NCBI RefSeq assembly: GCF_023073715.1
Contig: NZ_JADPKA010000028.1
Coordinates: 1 to 64,000, forward strand
DNA from: Bradyrhizobium sp. 164
GTDB taxonomy: Bacteria; Pseudomonadota; Alphaproteobacteria; Rhizobiales; Xanthobacteraceae
Direction: 5' to 3'
DNA: 64,000 nucleotides
Each line of letters begins with the position of its first letter. Position 1 is the stretch's first letter. Of this stretch, positions 18,445 to 27,458 are shown in pieces. The notes under the pieces are model-generated. The model saw only the letters and a program-made list of their open reading frames with translations. It ran no database searches and was not told the origin of the DNA. The position numbers and the translations under genes are program-made.

Positions 18445-18592
18445 GCCGGTCGGGCTTCCTGTCCCGCCTCCTGCCGTGCGCACTGATCATGAAGCGTCCG
18501 CGCGCGATTTACTATGCCCTGGCGGCCGAGGATTATGGATTTTTTGACGCGGCCAGGCCGCGAGCCGGCTGGCGGGAGCTCCCGGGCGGCGA

Positions 18593-21500
18593 TCAGGTCA
18601 TGTGGAAGATGAAATCGCTGGCCTTGAGATTTGCCGCGATCACGTTTTTCAGCAGCAGCGACTCGTTCTCCGTGACCGGCGCGCCCTCGGGCTGCGTGAC
18701 CTGCTGATGCCAATTGACCAGCGTGTCGCCGGAGCCCTGCTGCTGGACGATGGTGAGATTGCCGACGGAGTTGACGTCCGAGAACTGCCGCAGGTCGATC
18801 TTGTCCAGCCCGGTCGTGAAATCGATGATGGTGTGCGTGAAATCCGTATTGGAGTTTTCGGGGCCATAACCAATCGAACCCGGCGAGAACACGAACTGAT
18901 CCTTCCCGGCGCCTCCGATCAGCGTGTCGCCGGTGTCGGTCGCGAAGATGACGTCCTTGCCGCCGGTGCCCTCCAGGGTGATGCCCTGGCCGGTGTCCCC
19001 CGCCTCGTTGAAGAGGAAGTGGACGGTATCGAACAGGCCGGTGGTTCTGTCCTTCACCGTCAGCGTGATCTGATCGTTGTCCGGCGGCGTTTGGCCCGGA
19101 TCATAAATGACCCCATCCGCGAGGGCCAAGTTGATGTCATCGAGAGAGCCGCACGCCGCCCCCGGGGCGACACTGCTGTCCGGATCATGTGCAGTTACGG
19201 TCGTGATCTGGAACTCATCCGTCGCAGCGTCGGCATCGGTGTCGATGATCGAGAGACCGGTGATGAAGTCGGTGTTGCTCTCGTTGTCGTGCCAGACGTA
19301 GAAGCTCGTGGTGTCGATGACCGGGCCGCTGGCGTCGTCGGCGCCGGTCACGTCTACCCTGAGCGTTGCCGTGCCGGTGGCACCATGCGCGTCCGTGGTC
19401 TGGACCGTGAAAATATCCGCATAGGACCCGTCCGACAGCGCGTTGATGGCCCCTGCATTGGGAACGTAGCTGTAGCTGCCGTCTGGGTTGACCGTGAGCG
19501 AACCGTACAGTCCCGCAACTGTCGTCGTGGCATGGTGATCCGCGTTCAGGACGGCAAAGGTCAGCGTCGCCGTCTCGCCGCTATCGGAGTCGGTGCCGGC
19601 CAGTTGCCCGGTGAGGTTGGAGAAGGTGTCGTCCTCGGCGGTGTCCGTGAGCGGGCCGATGTGAAGATCGGACAGCGTCGGCGCATCGTTGCTGCCGGCA
19701 ATGTTGACTGTGACGATTGCGCCTGTGCCAGCGCCCTCGGCATCCGACGGAACGATCGTGTATTGCAGCGACAGCGTCTGGCCGGCGGCGAGAAAGTTGA
19801 AGGCCTGGCTGCCCGAATTAAAACACCAGGAGAACTGGGCATAGGTGGCCGTGCCATCGAGGATGTCGCCGGACGGCACGGTGAGATAGTTCAAAAGATC
19901 TGCATGCGACAGCCCGCCGACGCAGCCGGTTTGCGGCACGCCATCGAGAGAGACCTGCACCTGGCTGACCGACACCGTGACGTGGTCGCTCGCGTCGACC
20001 TCGGAGACCGTCAGCACGCCATGCGAGAGCTGGCCGGCATTGGTTTCCATCAGACCGGCAACGGCGCCGCCCGGCCCGGAGGTCCCGCTGGCCCAGTCCG
20101 CAGTACCCTCGATCGCGAGGCTGTGGGCGGAGTTGACCGTATTGGCGGCCGTGGTCCCGTTGCCGTCGCCGAGCTGATAATACGCGGCAAGATTCGCCTC
20201 GTTGCCGGTGAGGCCGGTGAAATCGATCGACTGGATCTGCGTCTGCGTGAGCGCGGTGGTCCAGACGCTGACATCGGCGATCGAGCCGGTGAAGCCCTCC
20301 CCCTTATAGCCGGGCCCGCATTCATGACTAGCCGCACCGATCATCATGTAGGACGCCGACGGATTCGACGGGCTGCCGTCGATCGGATTGAACGCCCATG
20401 ACTGCGAATATTCGAGCTTTCCGTCCAGATAGAGCGTGAAGGTGCCGTTGTCGCGGGTCAGCGCGATGTTGTGCCACTGCGACGCCGTGAGCGCCACGCC
20501 GGTATCTTCGATATCGACGCCGCCTGCGAGAATCTGCAGCTCCAGGGTACCATCGTCGTTGACCGTACCGAGGAGACCGAAACCGGTGGTCGAGGTGTTA
20601 CCGTTGTAGAACAGGATCTGGCCGTCGCCGGGATCGGCGGCCCCGCTCCAATTCACCCAACCGTCCAGCGTGACGTCATCAGTGGCGACCGTCGGCACGT
20701 CGCCAACCGCGATCGTCTCGCCGTCGAAATTCATGTAGTCCGACGTCACATAGGAAACGGCCGGCGCATCGTTGGTGCCGGTAATCGTGACGGTGACGTC
20801 CTGGCTGACGGTGCCGCCGTGATGATCGTCGAACGTGACGGTGTAGACCTGGGTGACGGTCTGTCCCTCCGCCAGCGACTGCAGCACGGGATCGCTGTTG
20901 TCCAAGGTGAAGTGCCAGCCCAGCGTCGCAGCGTTGCTGGCGTCGCTACCGGATTCAGCCACCGACGAATCGATCGAGAAAGTGCCGATATGCGAACCGG
21001 TCCCGAAGCCCGCCAGAGCCGAGCTGACGGACGACGATTTGAACGACCACTGTGCCGTATGGGTGTCGATCAGGTCGACGTCCTGGATTGCCAGCGTGCC
21101 GCATGCCGACAGCGACGAGCCCTCATCCTCGGTGACCGCGCCCGTTGCCGCGGCGGCATCGCTGGTGATTGTCGGTGCGTCATTGCCGCCGTTGATCGTG
21201 ACGGTCACGTCCTGCGAGACTTGCGCGCCGTGATCGTCGGTGAAGGTGACGGTGTAGACCTGGGTGATGGTCTGGCCCTGCGCCAGCGACTGGAGCACCG
21301 CATCGTTGTTGTCGAGGCTGAAGTGCCAGCCCAGCGTCGCGCCATTATCGGTGTCGGTGTTGAACTCCGCGAGCGCGGAATCGATCGTGAAGGTCCCGAG
21401 TGGCGTACCGTCGTCGAAGCCCGGCAGATGAACGCTCGACGTCGACGACTTCAACACGGTCTGCGCGGTGTGAACGTCGATCAGGTCGAGATCCTGGATC

Positions 21501-24481
21501 GCGAGCGTGCCGTCGATCGACAGCGTCGCGCAAGTATCCTCGGTCACAGCTCCGGCGGCGTCCGCGGCACTGCTGGTCATCGTCGGCGCGTCATTGGTGC
21601 CGGTGATGGTGACCGTAACGTCCTGAGAAACCTGTGCACCGTGATCGTCGGTGAAAGTGACGGTATAGACTTGAGTGATGGTCTGCCCTTTGGCCAGCGA
21701 CTGGAGCACCGGGTCGTTGTCGTTGAGCACGAAATGCCAGCCCAGCGTGGCACCGTTATCGGTGTCGCTGCTGGATTCGGCCACCGACGGATCGATCGTG
21801 AAGGTCCCGAGAGGCGTGTTGTCGTCGAAGCCTGGCAATTGCGCGCTCGACGTCGACGACCTGAACACCGCCGTCGCGGTGTGAGTGTCGATCAGATCGA
21901 GATCTTTGATCGCCAGCGTGCCGCAGGTTGACAGCGTCGTGCTGGCATCCTCGGTGACGCTCCCCCTTGCCGCGTCGGCATCGCTCGTAACGGTCGGCGC
22001 ATCGTTGGTCCCGGTAATGGTCACCGTGACGTCCTGGGTGACCGTCCCGCCGTGATGATCGTCGACCGTAACGGTGTAGACCTGCTTGATGGTCTGGCCT
22101 TCGGCCAGCGACTGGAGCACCGGATCGTTATCGTGGAGCGTAAAGGTCCAGCCCACGGACCCTCGCGTGCTGACGCCGGGACTTTCGCTCACCGCCGCAA
22201 GCGCGAAAGTGCCGATATGCGAGGTGCCGTCGCTGAAGCCGGGTAAATGCGAGCTCGACGTCGTCGACTTCAGCGCGAAACTCGCGGTGTGCGTGTCCGT
22301 GAGATCGGGGTCGTTGAAGGTAATCGTGCCGCTCGCCGCGAGCGTCCCCGCCGTGTCCTCGATCACCGCGCCGGTTGGGATCGTGGAGTCTTCGACGATC
22401 GTCGGCAGGTCGTTTGTGCCCTCGACATTGACGTCCGCACCGTTGATGGACACGGTGATCGGCGTGCTGACCACACCGCCGTGCCCGTCATCGACCTGCA
22501 CCACGTAGTTGAGGATCAGCTTTTCGCCTTCGGCGAGGAAATCGAAGAGATGGTCGGGAGCGCTGTAGGTCCAGGTGGCCGAACCGTTGTTACTGTTTCC
22601 CGCGCCCTGCACCACGGTCAGCGGCACCTCGACGGCGGCGATCGCGGCGCGCTGCTCCGCCGTCAGCGTCGCGCTGATATCGTTGCCTTCGGCATCGAGA
22701 TATTTGAACGGCTGGGTCGACGAGAGCGCCGCGCTCACGATCGGCCGGTCCGTCAGATCGACGTCGGTGAAGCTGACCGTGCCCGTGATGGTGTCCAGAG
22801 CCTGGTTGCCGGTCCCGACCTTCTCGATGACGGTGCCACCCGATGTCGCCACGGTGGGCTTGTCGTTCGTTCCCGTGATCGTGATGGTGATCGGGATGAA
22901 CTTGGACTCCGGGCTCACTGCGAAATTGGTATCGACGCGAACCATGTAGGTCAGCGTCAGCGTTTCACCGGCCGCGAGGAAGTCGAAGACGTTGTCGGGG
23001 ATCGTGTAGGTCCAGACCGCCGAGCCGTTGTTGGTGTTGCCGCCATCGGCGACGACACTGATCTGGATCTGCGTCGCCGCGATGTCCTGCTTCTGGAGCG
23101 CGGTGAGCGAGCCGGTGACGTCCTGCTGGCCGGCGTTCTTGTAGACGTAGTTCGGCGCCTCGGCGAGGCTCACCGACACCGACGGCCGGTCGCCAAGGTT
23201 TTGGTCGACGAAGGTGATCCGGCCTGAGACAGTGTCGGCATGCGTTGTGTCGCCCGTGGCGTCCGCGCGCTCGGTGAGCGCGAACGCGGTCTTCACATTG
23301 CCGCTGGAATCGAGGCTTTGCACCAGCGGCTGGCCGGGAACACGGGTGGCCGTGGGCGTAGAGTTGCTAGGGGCTTCCTGTCCCTGCGGATTGAAGTTCG
23401 TGAAGACCGCGGTCACGATGTAGCCGGCCGGGGTCTTGATCAAGATCCCGTCGCTGGTCTGCGTGATCGTGTCGGTGAAGTTCGTGGTCAGCTTAGTGTT
23501 GCTGTTGTTATCGGTGAACTTCAGCGTGAACACGTCCGTGATCAGCTTCTGCACGTCCGGCGACATCAGCGCATTGGTGATCGAGATGTTGCCGCCGCTG
23601 ATCTGGATCATCTGGCCGGCCTGGTTGACCGTCGCGATCGGCAGCAGCGTGATCTTGTCGAACAGAATGTACGAGCCCGTGGTGCCGTTCGGCTCGACCA
23701 GCACCTGGAAGCTCGCCTGCGGCTGCGGATCGCCGCCACCGGCAGGGACGACGAAGTTGATCTGGGTCAGCACCGCAGTGCCGCGGATGCCCATGGTGGC
23801 GACCGGCGTGTCGACCTTCATGTCACCGTGCTTAGCGGTCTCGCCGGCGACGAAGGTGATGGTGCCCGCGACCAGGCTCAGCAGCGAGGAATTGCTCGAC
23901 CCGTTGGGGTCGTAGACCATCTCGTTCAGCACCATCCGCGCATTGGAGGACAGGCCGAACACGGTGCCGTCGATGAAGGTGATGCCGAGTGTCGAATCGG
24001 CGCCGGTCGAGACCACGTCGCCCTTCTCGACATTGTCGCCATTGTTCAGGATGACCGACACGCCGTTACGGATCGCGGACGCGCTGCCGGAGAGTTTTGT
24101 GACGTGACCGATGACCTGGGCCGCTGCGGTGCCGGGCGCAGCCTGCGCATATTGTACATGGCCCGTGAGGGTATTGACGATGTCGCCGGTGAGATGGGCG
24201 CCGTCCGGCGAGGCGATCGCTGCCCGCTTGTCGCCCCTGAAATAATCGTGAACGACGAACTCGCGACCCTCATGGGACAGCACGAGGTCGAGACCTGCGC
24301 GCTTGAACTCGCCGTTGAAGATCAGGCTAGGGTCAGGAACAACGAACGCGCCATCGGGCACATTGCCATGTGCCTTTGCGACAAAGGGCTTGGCAGAGAA
24401 ATCGACATGGACATCGGCGGGTAAACGGGAACCCGGGCCGTCCAAAGAGATCGTGGCGTCAAATTTGCCAGCGTAATTCAA
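18593..24481 (-). CDS. Giant FecR/VCBS/LamG/RTX-type surface protein
   Basis: This 1962-residue, strongly acidic, Thr/Ser/Asp-rich protein is probably a secreted or surface adhesin. Order: unique N-terminus (1-120); FecR-like domain (about 120-235, NGDNVEKGDVVSTGADSTLG to TPVATMGIRGTAVL); VCBS/cadherin-like units ending in GTNDxPT (boundaries near 537, 690, 825, 964, 1104, 1238); a LamG/concanavalin-like domain (about 1250-1455); further VCBS units (to about 1720); an Asp-rich linker; an RTX-like nonapeptide (TLIGGAGKDQFVF, about 1850); and a C-terminal target region. This is typical of type I secretion substrates. Seven cysteines are unusual for that class. The start is uncertain: TTG at 24481 is the first usable codon after an in-frame stop. 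Confidence 0.82.
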   Translation of the reverse strand: MNYAGKFDATISLDGPGSRLPADVHVDFSAKPFVAKAHGNVPDGAFVVPDPSLIFNGEFKRAGLDLVLSHEGREFVVHDYFRGDKRAAIASPDGAHLTGDIVNTLTGHVQYAQAAPGTAAAQVIGHVTKLSGSASAIRNGVSVILNNGDNVEKGDVVSTGADSTLGITFIDGTVFGLSSNARMVLNEMVYDPNGSSNSSLLSLVAGTITFVAGETAKHGDMKVDTPVATMGIRGTAVLTQINFVVPAGGGDPQPQASFQVLVEPNGTTGSYILFDKITLLPIATVNQAGQMIQISGGNISITNALMSPDVQKLITDVFTLKFTDNNSNTKLTTNFTDTITQTSDGILIKTPAGYIVTAVFTNFNPQGQEAPSNSTPTATRVPGQPLVQSLDSSGNVKTAFALTERADATGDTTHADTVSGRITFVDQNLGDRPSVSVSLAEAPNYVYKNAGQQDVTGSLTALQKQDIAATQIQISVVADGGNTNNGSAVWTYTIPDNVFDFLAAGETLTLTYMVRVDTNFAVSPESKFIPITITITGTNDKPTVATSGGTVIEKVGTGNQALDTITGTVSFTDVDLTDRPIVSAALSSTQPFKYLDAEGNDISATLTAEQRAAIAAVEVPLTVVQGAGNSNNGSATWTYSAPDHLFDFLAEGEKLILNYVVQVDDGHGGVVSTPITVSINGADVNVEGTNDLPTIVEDSTIPTGAVIEDTAGTLAASGTITFNDPDLTDTHTASFALKSTTSSSHLPGFSDGTSHIGTFALAAVSESPGVSTRGSVGWTFTLHDNDPVLQSLAEGQTIKQVYTVTVDDHHGGTVTQDVTVTITGTNDAPTVTSDADAARGSVTEDASTTLSTCGTLAIKDLDLIDTHTATAVFRSSTSSAQLPGFDDNTPLGTFTIDPSVAESSSDTDNGATLGWHFVLNDNDPVLQSLAKGQTITQVYTVTFTDDHGAQVSQDVTVTITGTNDAPTMTSSAADAAGAVTEDTCATLSIDGTLAIQDLDLIDVHTAQTVLKSSTSSVHLPGFDDGTPLGTFTIDSALAEFNTDTDNGATLGWHFSLDNNDAVLQSLAQGQTITQVYTVTFTDDHGAQVSQDVTVTINGGNDAPTITSDAAAATGAVTEDEGSSLSACGTLAIQDVDLIDTHTAQWSFKSSSVSSALAGFGTGSHIGTFSIDSSVAESGSDASNAATLGWHFTLDNSDPVLQSLAEGQTVTQVYTVTFDDHHGGTVSQDVTVTITGTNDAPAVSYVTSDYMNFDGETIAVGDVPTVATDDVTLDGWVNWSGAADPGDGQILFYNGNTSTTGFGLLGTVNDDGTLELQILAGGVDIEDTGVALTASQWHNIALTRDNGTFTLYLDGKLEYSQSWAFNPIDGSPSNPSASYMMIGAASHECGPGYKGEGFTGSIADVSVWTTALTQTQIQSIDFTGLTGNEANLAAYYQLGDGNGTTAANTVNSAHSLAIEGTADWASGTSGPGGAVAGLMETNAGQLSHGVLTVSEVDASDHVTVSVSQVQVSLDGVPQTGCVGGLSHADLLNYLTVPSGDILDGTATYAQFSWCFNSGSQAFNFLAAGQTLSLQYTIVPSDAEGAGTGAIVTVNIAGSNDAPTLSDLHIGPLTDTAEDDTFSNLTGQLAGTDSDSGETATLTFAVLNADHHATTTVAGLYGSLTVNPDGSYSYVPNAGAINALSDGSYADIFTVQTTDAHGATGTATLRVDVTGADDASGPVIDTTSFYVWHDNESNTDFITGLSIIDTDADAATDEFQITTVTAHDPDSSVAPGAACGSLDDINLALADGVIYDPGQTPPDNDQITLTVKDRTTGLFDTVHFLFNEAGDTGQGITLEGTGGKDVIFATDTGDTLIGGAGKDQFVFSPGSIGYGPENSNTDFTHTIIDFTTGLDKIDLRQFSDVNSVGNLTIVQQQGSGDTLVNWHQQVTQPEGAPVTENESLLLKNVIAANLKASDFIFHMT
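20760..22415 (-). repeat. Four tandem VCBS-type repeats within the surface protein
   Basis: Four consecutive units of about 134-140 residues (400-420 bp) repeat the series GTNDAPT, a DLDLIDTHTA-like segment, LPGFDDGTPLGTFTID, ATLGWHF.L..NDPVLQSLA.GQT, TQVYTVTF.DDHG and VSQDVTVTITG. The units are close enough at DNA level to allow recombination or slippage that would change unit number. Confidence 0.75.
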
Positions 24482-25092
24482 CCGGGCACCGTAAAAAGGG
24501 TTAAAATCTAAGTAAGTATCGACTGCCTAAGCTTGCATAGCATTACCAAGTCCTTAGCGAAACCATCTATTGCTTGTGTGATTCGGCGTCACCGAGCCGC
24601 ACAGGCCCCGTTGAATCAAGTCTCCTGGAGGATGCGCGGCAATACCGCAAACATTTGGAAGTATAATTTTCCCATGTTGGAGCTAATTTCGTCGATCCTC
24701 ACGTATTCTAAAGTATAGAGTAGGCAACGAATACTTGTGTCATCTTCTATTCCAATACCCGGCAGCACACTGGGGCAAACATGGAACCAAATCTGTGATC
24801 CAGTTAACAGAACGCGTGAAATAGCGGGTCGTTAGGCATAGGGCGTGAAATTACGAGCGCACGATCAGCACCTGCAATTAGTTCCATTCTCGCGTGGGTG
24901 GCGTCCCCCTTGCCTGCGTAAAATTTTACGCAATATGAGCAGGCGCGTTTCAGCCTGTTCCCCGGTTTTGTGACCCCTGCCGGGCGCGTTAAGCAGAACA
25001 AAACGGCCCATCTCGCACTATCTGCCCGAAAGCAACAAAGCCGGCACGTCGAGATCGAGAGGGATCTCGCGAAGCCCGGAAGGGGATGTCAG
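24482..25092. promoter_or_regulatory. AT-rich divergent intergenic region with 18-bp palindrome
   Basis: This 611-bp stretch has no supported gene and is distinctly more AT-rich than its surroundings. It separates the divergent surface-protein and LapG-like genes. The perfect palindrome TGCGTAAAATTTTACGCA lies at 24915-24932, framed by the inverted pair GCCTGC (912-917) and GCAGGC (939-944). This is a good candidate operator for a dimeric regulator controlling one or both genes. The regulator is not identifiable here. Confidence 0.5.
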
Positions 25093-25824
25093 ATGGAGAC
25101 CGCTGGTCGCTGGCGCGCTTGGCGCGCAATCCTTGTTATGTGCGGATTGGTCCTGCTCGGATCGGCCGCCGAGCTTCGCGCCGGCACGCTGCTGTCGCCC
25201 GGCGCCGGCGTCCTTGTGCGCAAATCCGCCGAGCCCTTCGGCGTGTTCGCCTTCGCCATCTCGTCGGGCGGCCTGCAACGGAAATGGCTCGCGCTGAAGG
25301 ACAAGCTCGACGACGACATGGTGCAGCTCGCGCTGTGCGATGGCGATCGGGACAATTGCGCATCGCCTGCGGCCCTGAAGCTGCTCGCCATCGTCGACCA
25401 GGCTCGTGATCGCGACGGCCATGCGCGGCTGGGCGAGGCCAACCGCGCCGTCAACTTCGCCATCCGGGCCGTCAATGACGGCACCAATGACGTCTGGAGC
25501 TCGCCGCTTGCGACCTTCCAGCGCGGCGCCGGCGATTGCGAAGACTACGCTATTGCCAAGCTCGCCGCACTGCGGCTCGCCGGCATTGCCGCTGAAGACC
25601 TCCGCATCGTCGTGGTGCGCGACACCCGCGCCGGCGAGGCGCATGCCGTGGCCGCCGCGCGGCTCGACGGCCACTGGCTGATGCTCGACAACCGCCGCAT
25701 GGCGATGGTCGAGGACGACGCTGCGCGGAGCTACCAGCCGCTGTTCGTGCTCTACCAGTCGGCCGTGATGAAATATGTCGACGAACCCGCGCGGTTCTCG
25801 ATCGCAGCCACCGAGCCGCGGTGA
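25093..25824 (+). CDS. LapG-like periplasmic cysteine peptidase (BTLCP family)
   Basis: This 243-aa bacterial transglutaminase-like cysteine peptidase (DUF920) has an N-terminal signal/anchor (about 8-30). The catalytic triad is visible: Cys149 in GAGDCEDYA, His184 in GEAHAV and Asp199 in LMLDNR. In Pseudomonas, LapG of this family cleaves the N-terminus of the giant adhesin LapA and releases it from the cell. ATG at 25093 follows AGGGGATGTC; a longer frame upstream has no signal-like start. It sits divergent to the giant surface protein, which suggests that protein as substrate (inference). No LapD-like c-di-GMP receptor is in the window. Confidence 0.85.
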   Translation: METAGRWRAWRAILVMCGLVLLGSAAELRAGTLLSPGAGVLVRKSAEPFGVFAFAISSGGLQRKWLALKDKLDDDMVQLALCDGDRDNCASPAALKLLAIVDQARDRDGHARLGEANRAVNFAIRAVNDGTNDVWSSPLATFQRGAGDCEDYAIAKLAALRLAGIAAEDLRIVVVRDTRAGEAHAVAAARLDGHWLMLDNRRMAMVEDDAARSYQPLFVLYQSAVMKYVDEPARFSIAATEPR

Positions 25825-25954
25825 TCCACTTTGTAGCGCGCATGAAGACAACGGGCCGGCGCAAGGCGCTGCCCGACGGCTGGCGTTGCCGGGAGGACGA
25901 ACTGGCCCCGGTGAATTCGGGGACGGCGGGTGGGGGATCGTAGCCGGTCGCGCT

Positions 25955-26095
25955 TTCTTCCTTCTCTCCTGCGGCAGAAGGTGGCGCGAAGCGCCGGGTC
26001 TGTCTGCGCTCGCAAGACTGTTCGTGAGAATAGAACCCCTCACCCGGCTTCGCATTCGCGAAGCGACCCTCTCCGACGAGGGGAGAGGGTGCACC
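25955..26095. repeat. Composite palindromic intergenic repeat
   Basis: The same modules as at 12440-12613 are seen: CTTCTCTCCTGCGGCAGAAGGTGGCGCGAAGCGCC on the left and AACCCCTCACCCGGC..CGACCCTCTCC..GGGAGAGGGTGCAC on the right, with an extra stem CTTCGC/GCGAAG. It lies between the convergent LapG-like and Liv substrate-binding genes. No ORF is supported in 25825-26119. Confidence 0.6.
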
Positions 26096-26119
26096 GTTCG
26101 CGCGGCAAGAGCGAGCGCA

Positions 26120-27319
26120 TCAAAACATCAGATTGTCCTTCACCAGCACCCAACGGCCGCCCTTGACCTGCTGTACCTGGGTGATCGTGTTGGCGAGGTG
26201 ATCGGTCTTGGAGAACTTGGTCGGGGGCGAGTTGAAGATGTCGAGGAATTTCTCGCCCGACTCGAGCGCGTCCAGCATCTTCTGACCTGTGAGATCCTTG
26301 CCCGCTTTCTCCGCGTAGAACGCAAACGTCATCACCGCGTTGTAGCCGATGATCGCCTGCGTGTTGGCGTCGGTGCCAAACATCTTCTTGTAGTTCACCA
26401 GCCAGTCCTTGACCTTGCCCTTGGCGGTGTCCTCGTAGGGAATCTCGAAGCCGCTGGCGGCGTAGAGACCTTCGACGGCTTCCTTGCCGAGCATCGGCAC
26501 CTCCATCACGTTGGTCGGCGTGGCACCGAGGAAGGTGACGTCCCAGCGGAGTTTCTTGGCTTCGGTCATCGCTCCTATGGTCTCGCGGAGCACGGTGCCG
26601 AGCACGACGAGGTCGCAGCCGTCGGACTTCATCTTGGCGATCTGCGCGCTGAAGTCGGAGGCGCCGCGCTTGTAGCTCGTGATCGAAGCCGGCTGAGCCT
26701 TCATCGCGGTGAGCTGCTGGTTGAAGCCGTCGAGCACGTTCTTACCGTACTCGTCATCCTGATGCATGATGCAGGGCTTCTTGAAGCCCTTCCACTCCAT
26801 CATGTATTTCAGCGCGGCCCGCGTGCTCTCGACGTAAGGCAACAGGTTGTTGAACTTCAGTCGCTCCTGCGGCTTGGCCGGATCGAACTTGAAGGTGAAC
26901 TCGGCCGCCGTCAGCGGGAAGAGCTGCAGTACGCCGGCGTCGAAGAGGATGTCCTGCGCGGCGAGGACCGTCGGTGATCCCATAGGTCCCACCATCGCGA
27001 AGATCTTGTCGCGCTCGATCAGTTTTTGCGACGCCAGCACGGCCTTTTTCGGATCATAGCCGCTGTCCTCGATGACCAGTCGAATCTTGCGGCCGTTGAT
27101 CCCGCCGGACGCATTGATCTCCTCGGTCGCCATCTTCATGCCGTTTGCAACCGGGACGCCCCAACCCTTGATCGGTCCCGACAGGTCCTGGTGAGTGCCG
27201 ATAACGATCTCGGATGCCGAGATGCCTTCGTTGGTGACCTTGGTTTGCGCCGCGGCCGGCAGACAGGTGAGCACCACGGCACTCACAGCAAGGCCGAACG
27301 CGCTGAACGATTTCGACAT
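26120..27319 (-). CDS. Branched-chain-type ABC substrate-binding protein (LivK-like)
   Basis: This 399-aa periplasmic receptor of the Peripla_BP_6 class has a signal peptide at residues 1-23 (ends LPAAAQ). The mature protein starts with GISASEIVIGTHQDLSGPIKGWG, the standard first strand of this family. ATG at 27319 follows AGGAGACGTCA; the longer frame upstream is rejected. It is the last gene of the operon with livHMGF-type genes and an acyl-CoA ligase, so its ligand may be a carboxylic acid rather than leucine. Confidence 0.88.
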   Translation of the reverse strand: MSKSFSAFGLAVSAVVLTCLPAAAQTKVTNEGISASEIVIGTHQDLSGPIKGWGVPVANGMKMATEEINASGGINGRKIRLVIEDSGYDPKKAVLASQKLIERDKIFAMVGPMGSPTVLAAQDILFDAGVLQLFPLTAAEFTFKFDPAKPQERLKFNNLLPYVESTRAALKYMMEWKGFKKPCIMHQDDEYGKNVLDGFNQQLTAMKAQPASITSYKRGASDFSAQIAKMKSDGCDLVVLGTVLRETIGAMTEAKKLRWDVTFLGATPTNVMEVPMLGKEAVEGLYAASGFEIPYEDTAKGKVKDWLVNYKKMFGTDANTQAIIGYNAVMTFAFYAEKAGKDLTGQKMLDALESGEKFLDIFNSPPTKFSKTDHLANTITQVQQVKGGRWVLVKDNLMF

Positions 27320-27458
27320 TGACGTCTCCTCTCCTAAAGGCCCGTGTTGGACGAAGGTCGAGGGCCATCGCTCCTCCGCTTGCTTGAATGGGCTCGCTTT
27401 TCTTTTCTGCACATGCCCCGTCGGGAAACCGACTCCCACTCTTCCGGGGGCATGTGAG

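Noticed and set aside
18445..18592. Terminator between the giant gene and the cyclase gene
   Set aside because: A GCGGCC/GGCCGC stem exists but on the relevant strand it is followed by A residues rather than T, so read-through is possible.
18602..20401. Large plus-strand open frame opposite the giant surface-protein gene
   Set aside because: It is Arg/Ala-rich shadow reading of a high-GC gene with no domain, and the minus-strand repeat protein explains the codon pattern.
24804..25001. Possible small minus-strand ORF between the adhesin and lapG genes
   Set aside because: No RBS or recognisable motif; it overlaps the palindrome and the AT-rich promoter region.
24482..25092. tRNA or riboswitch in the AT-rich gap
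   Set aside because: No cloverleaf, T-loop or conserved aptamer motif could be traced; only the palindrome is convincing.
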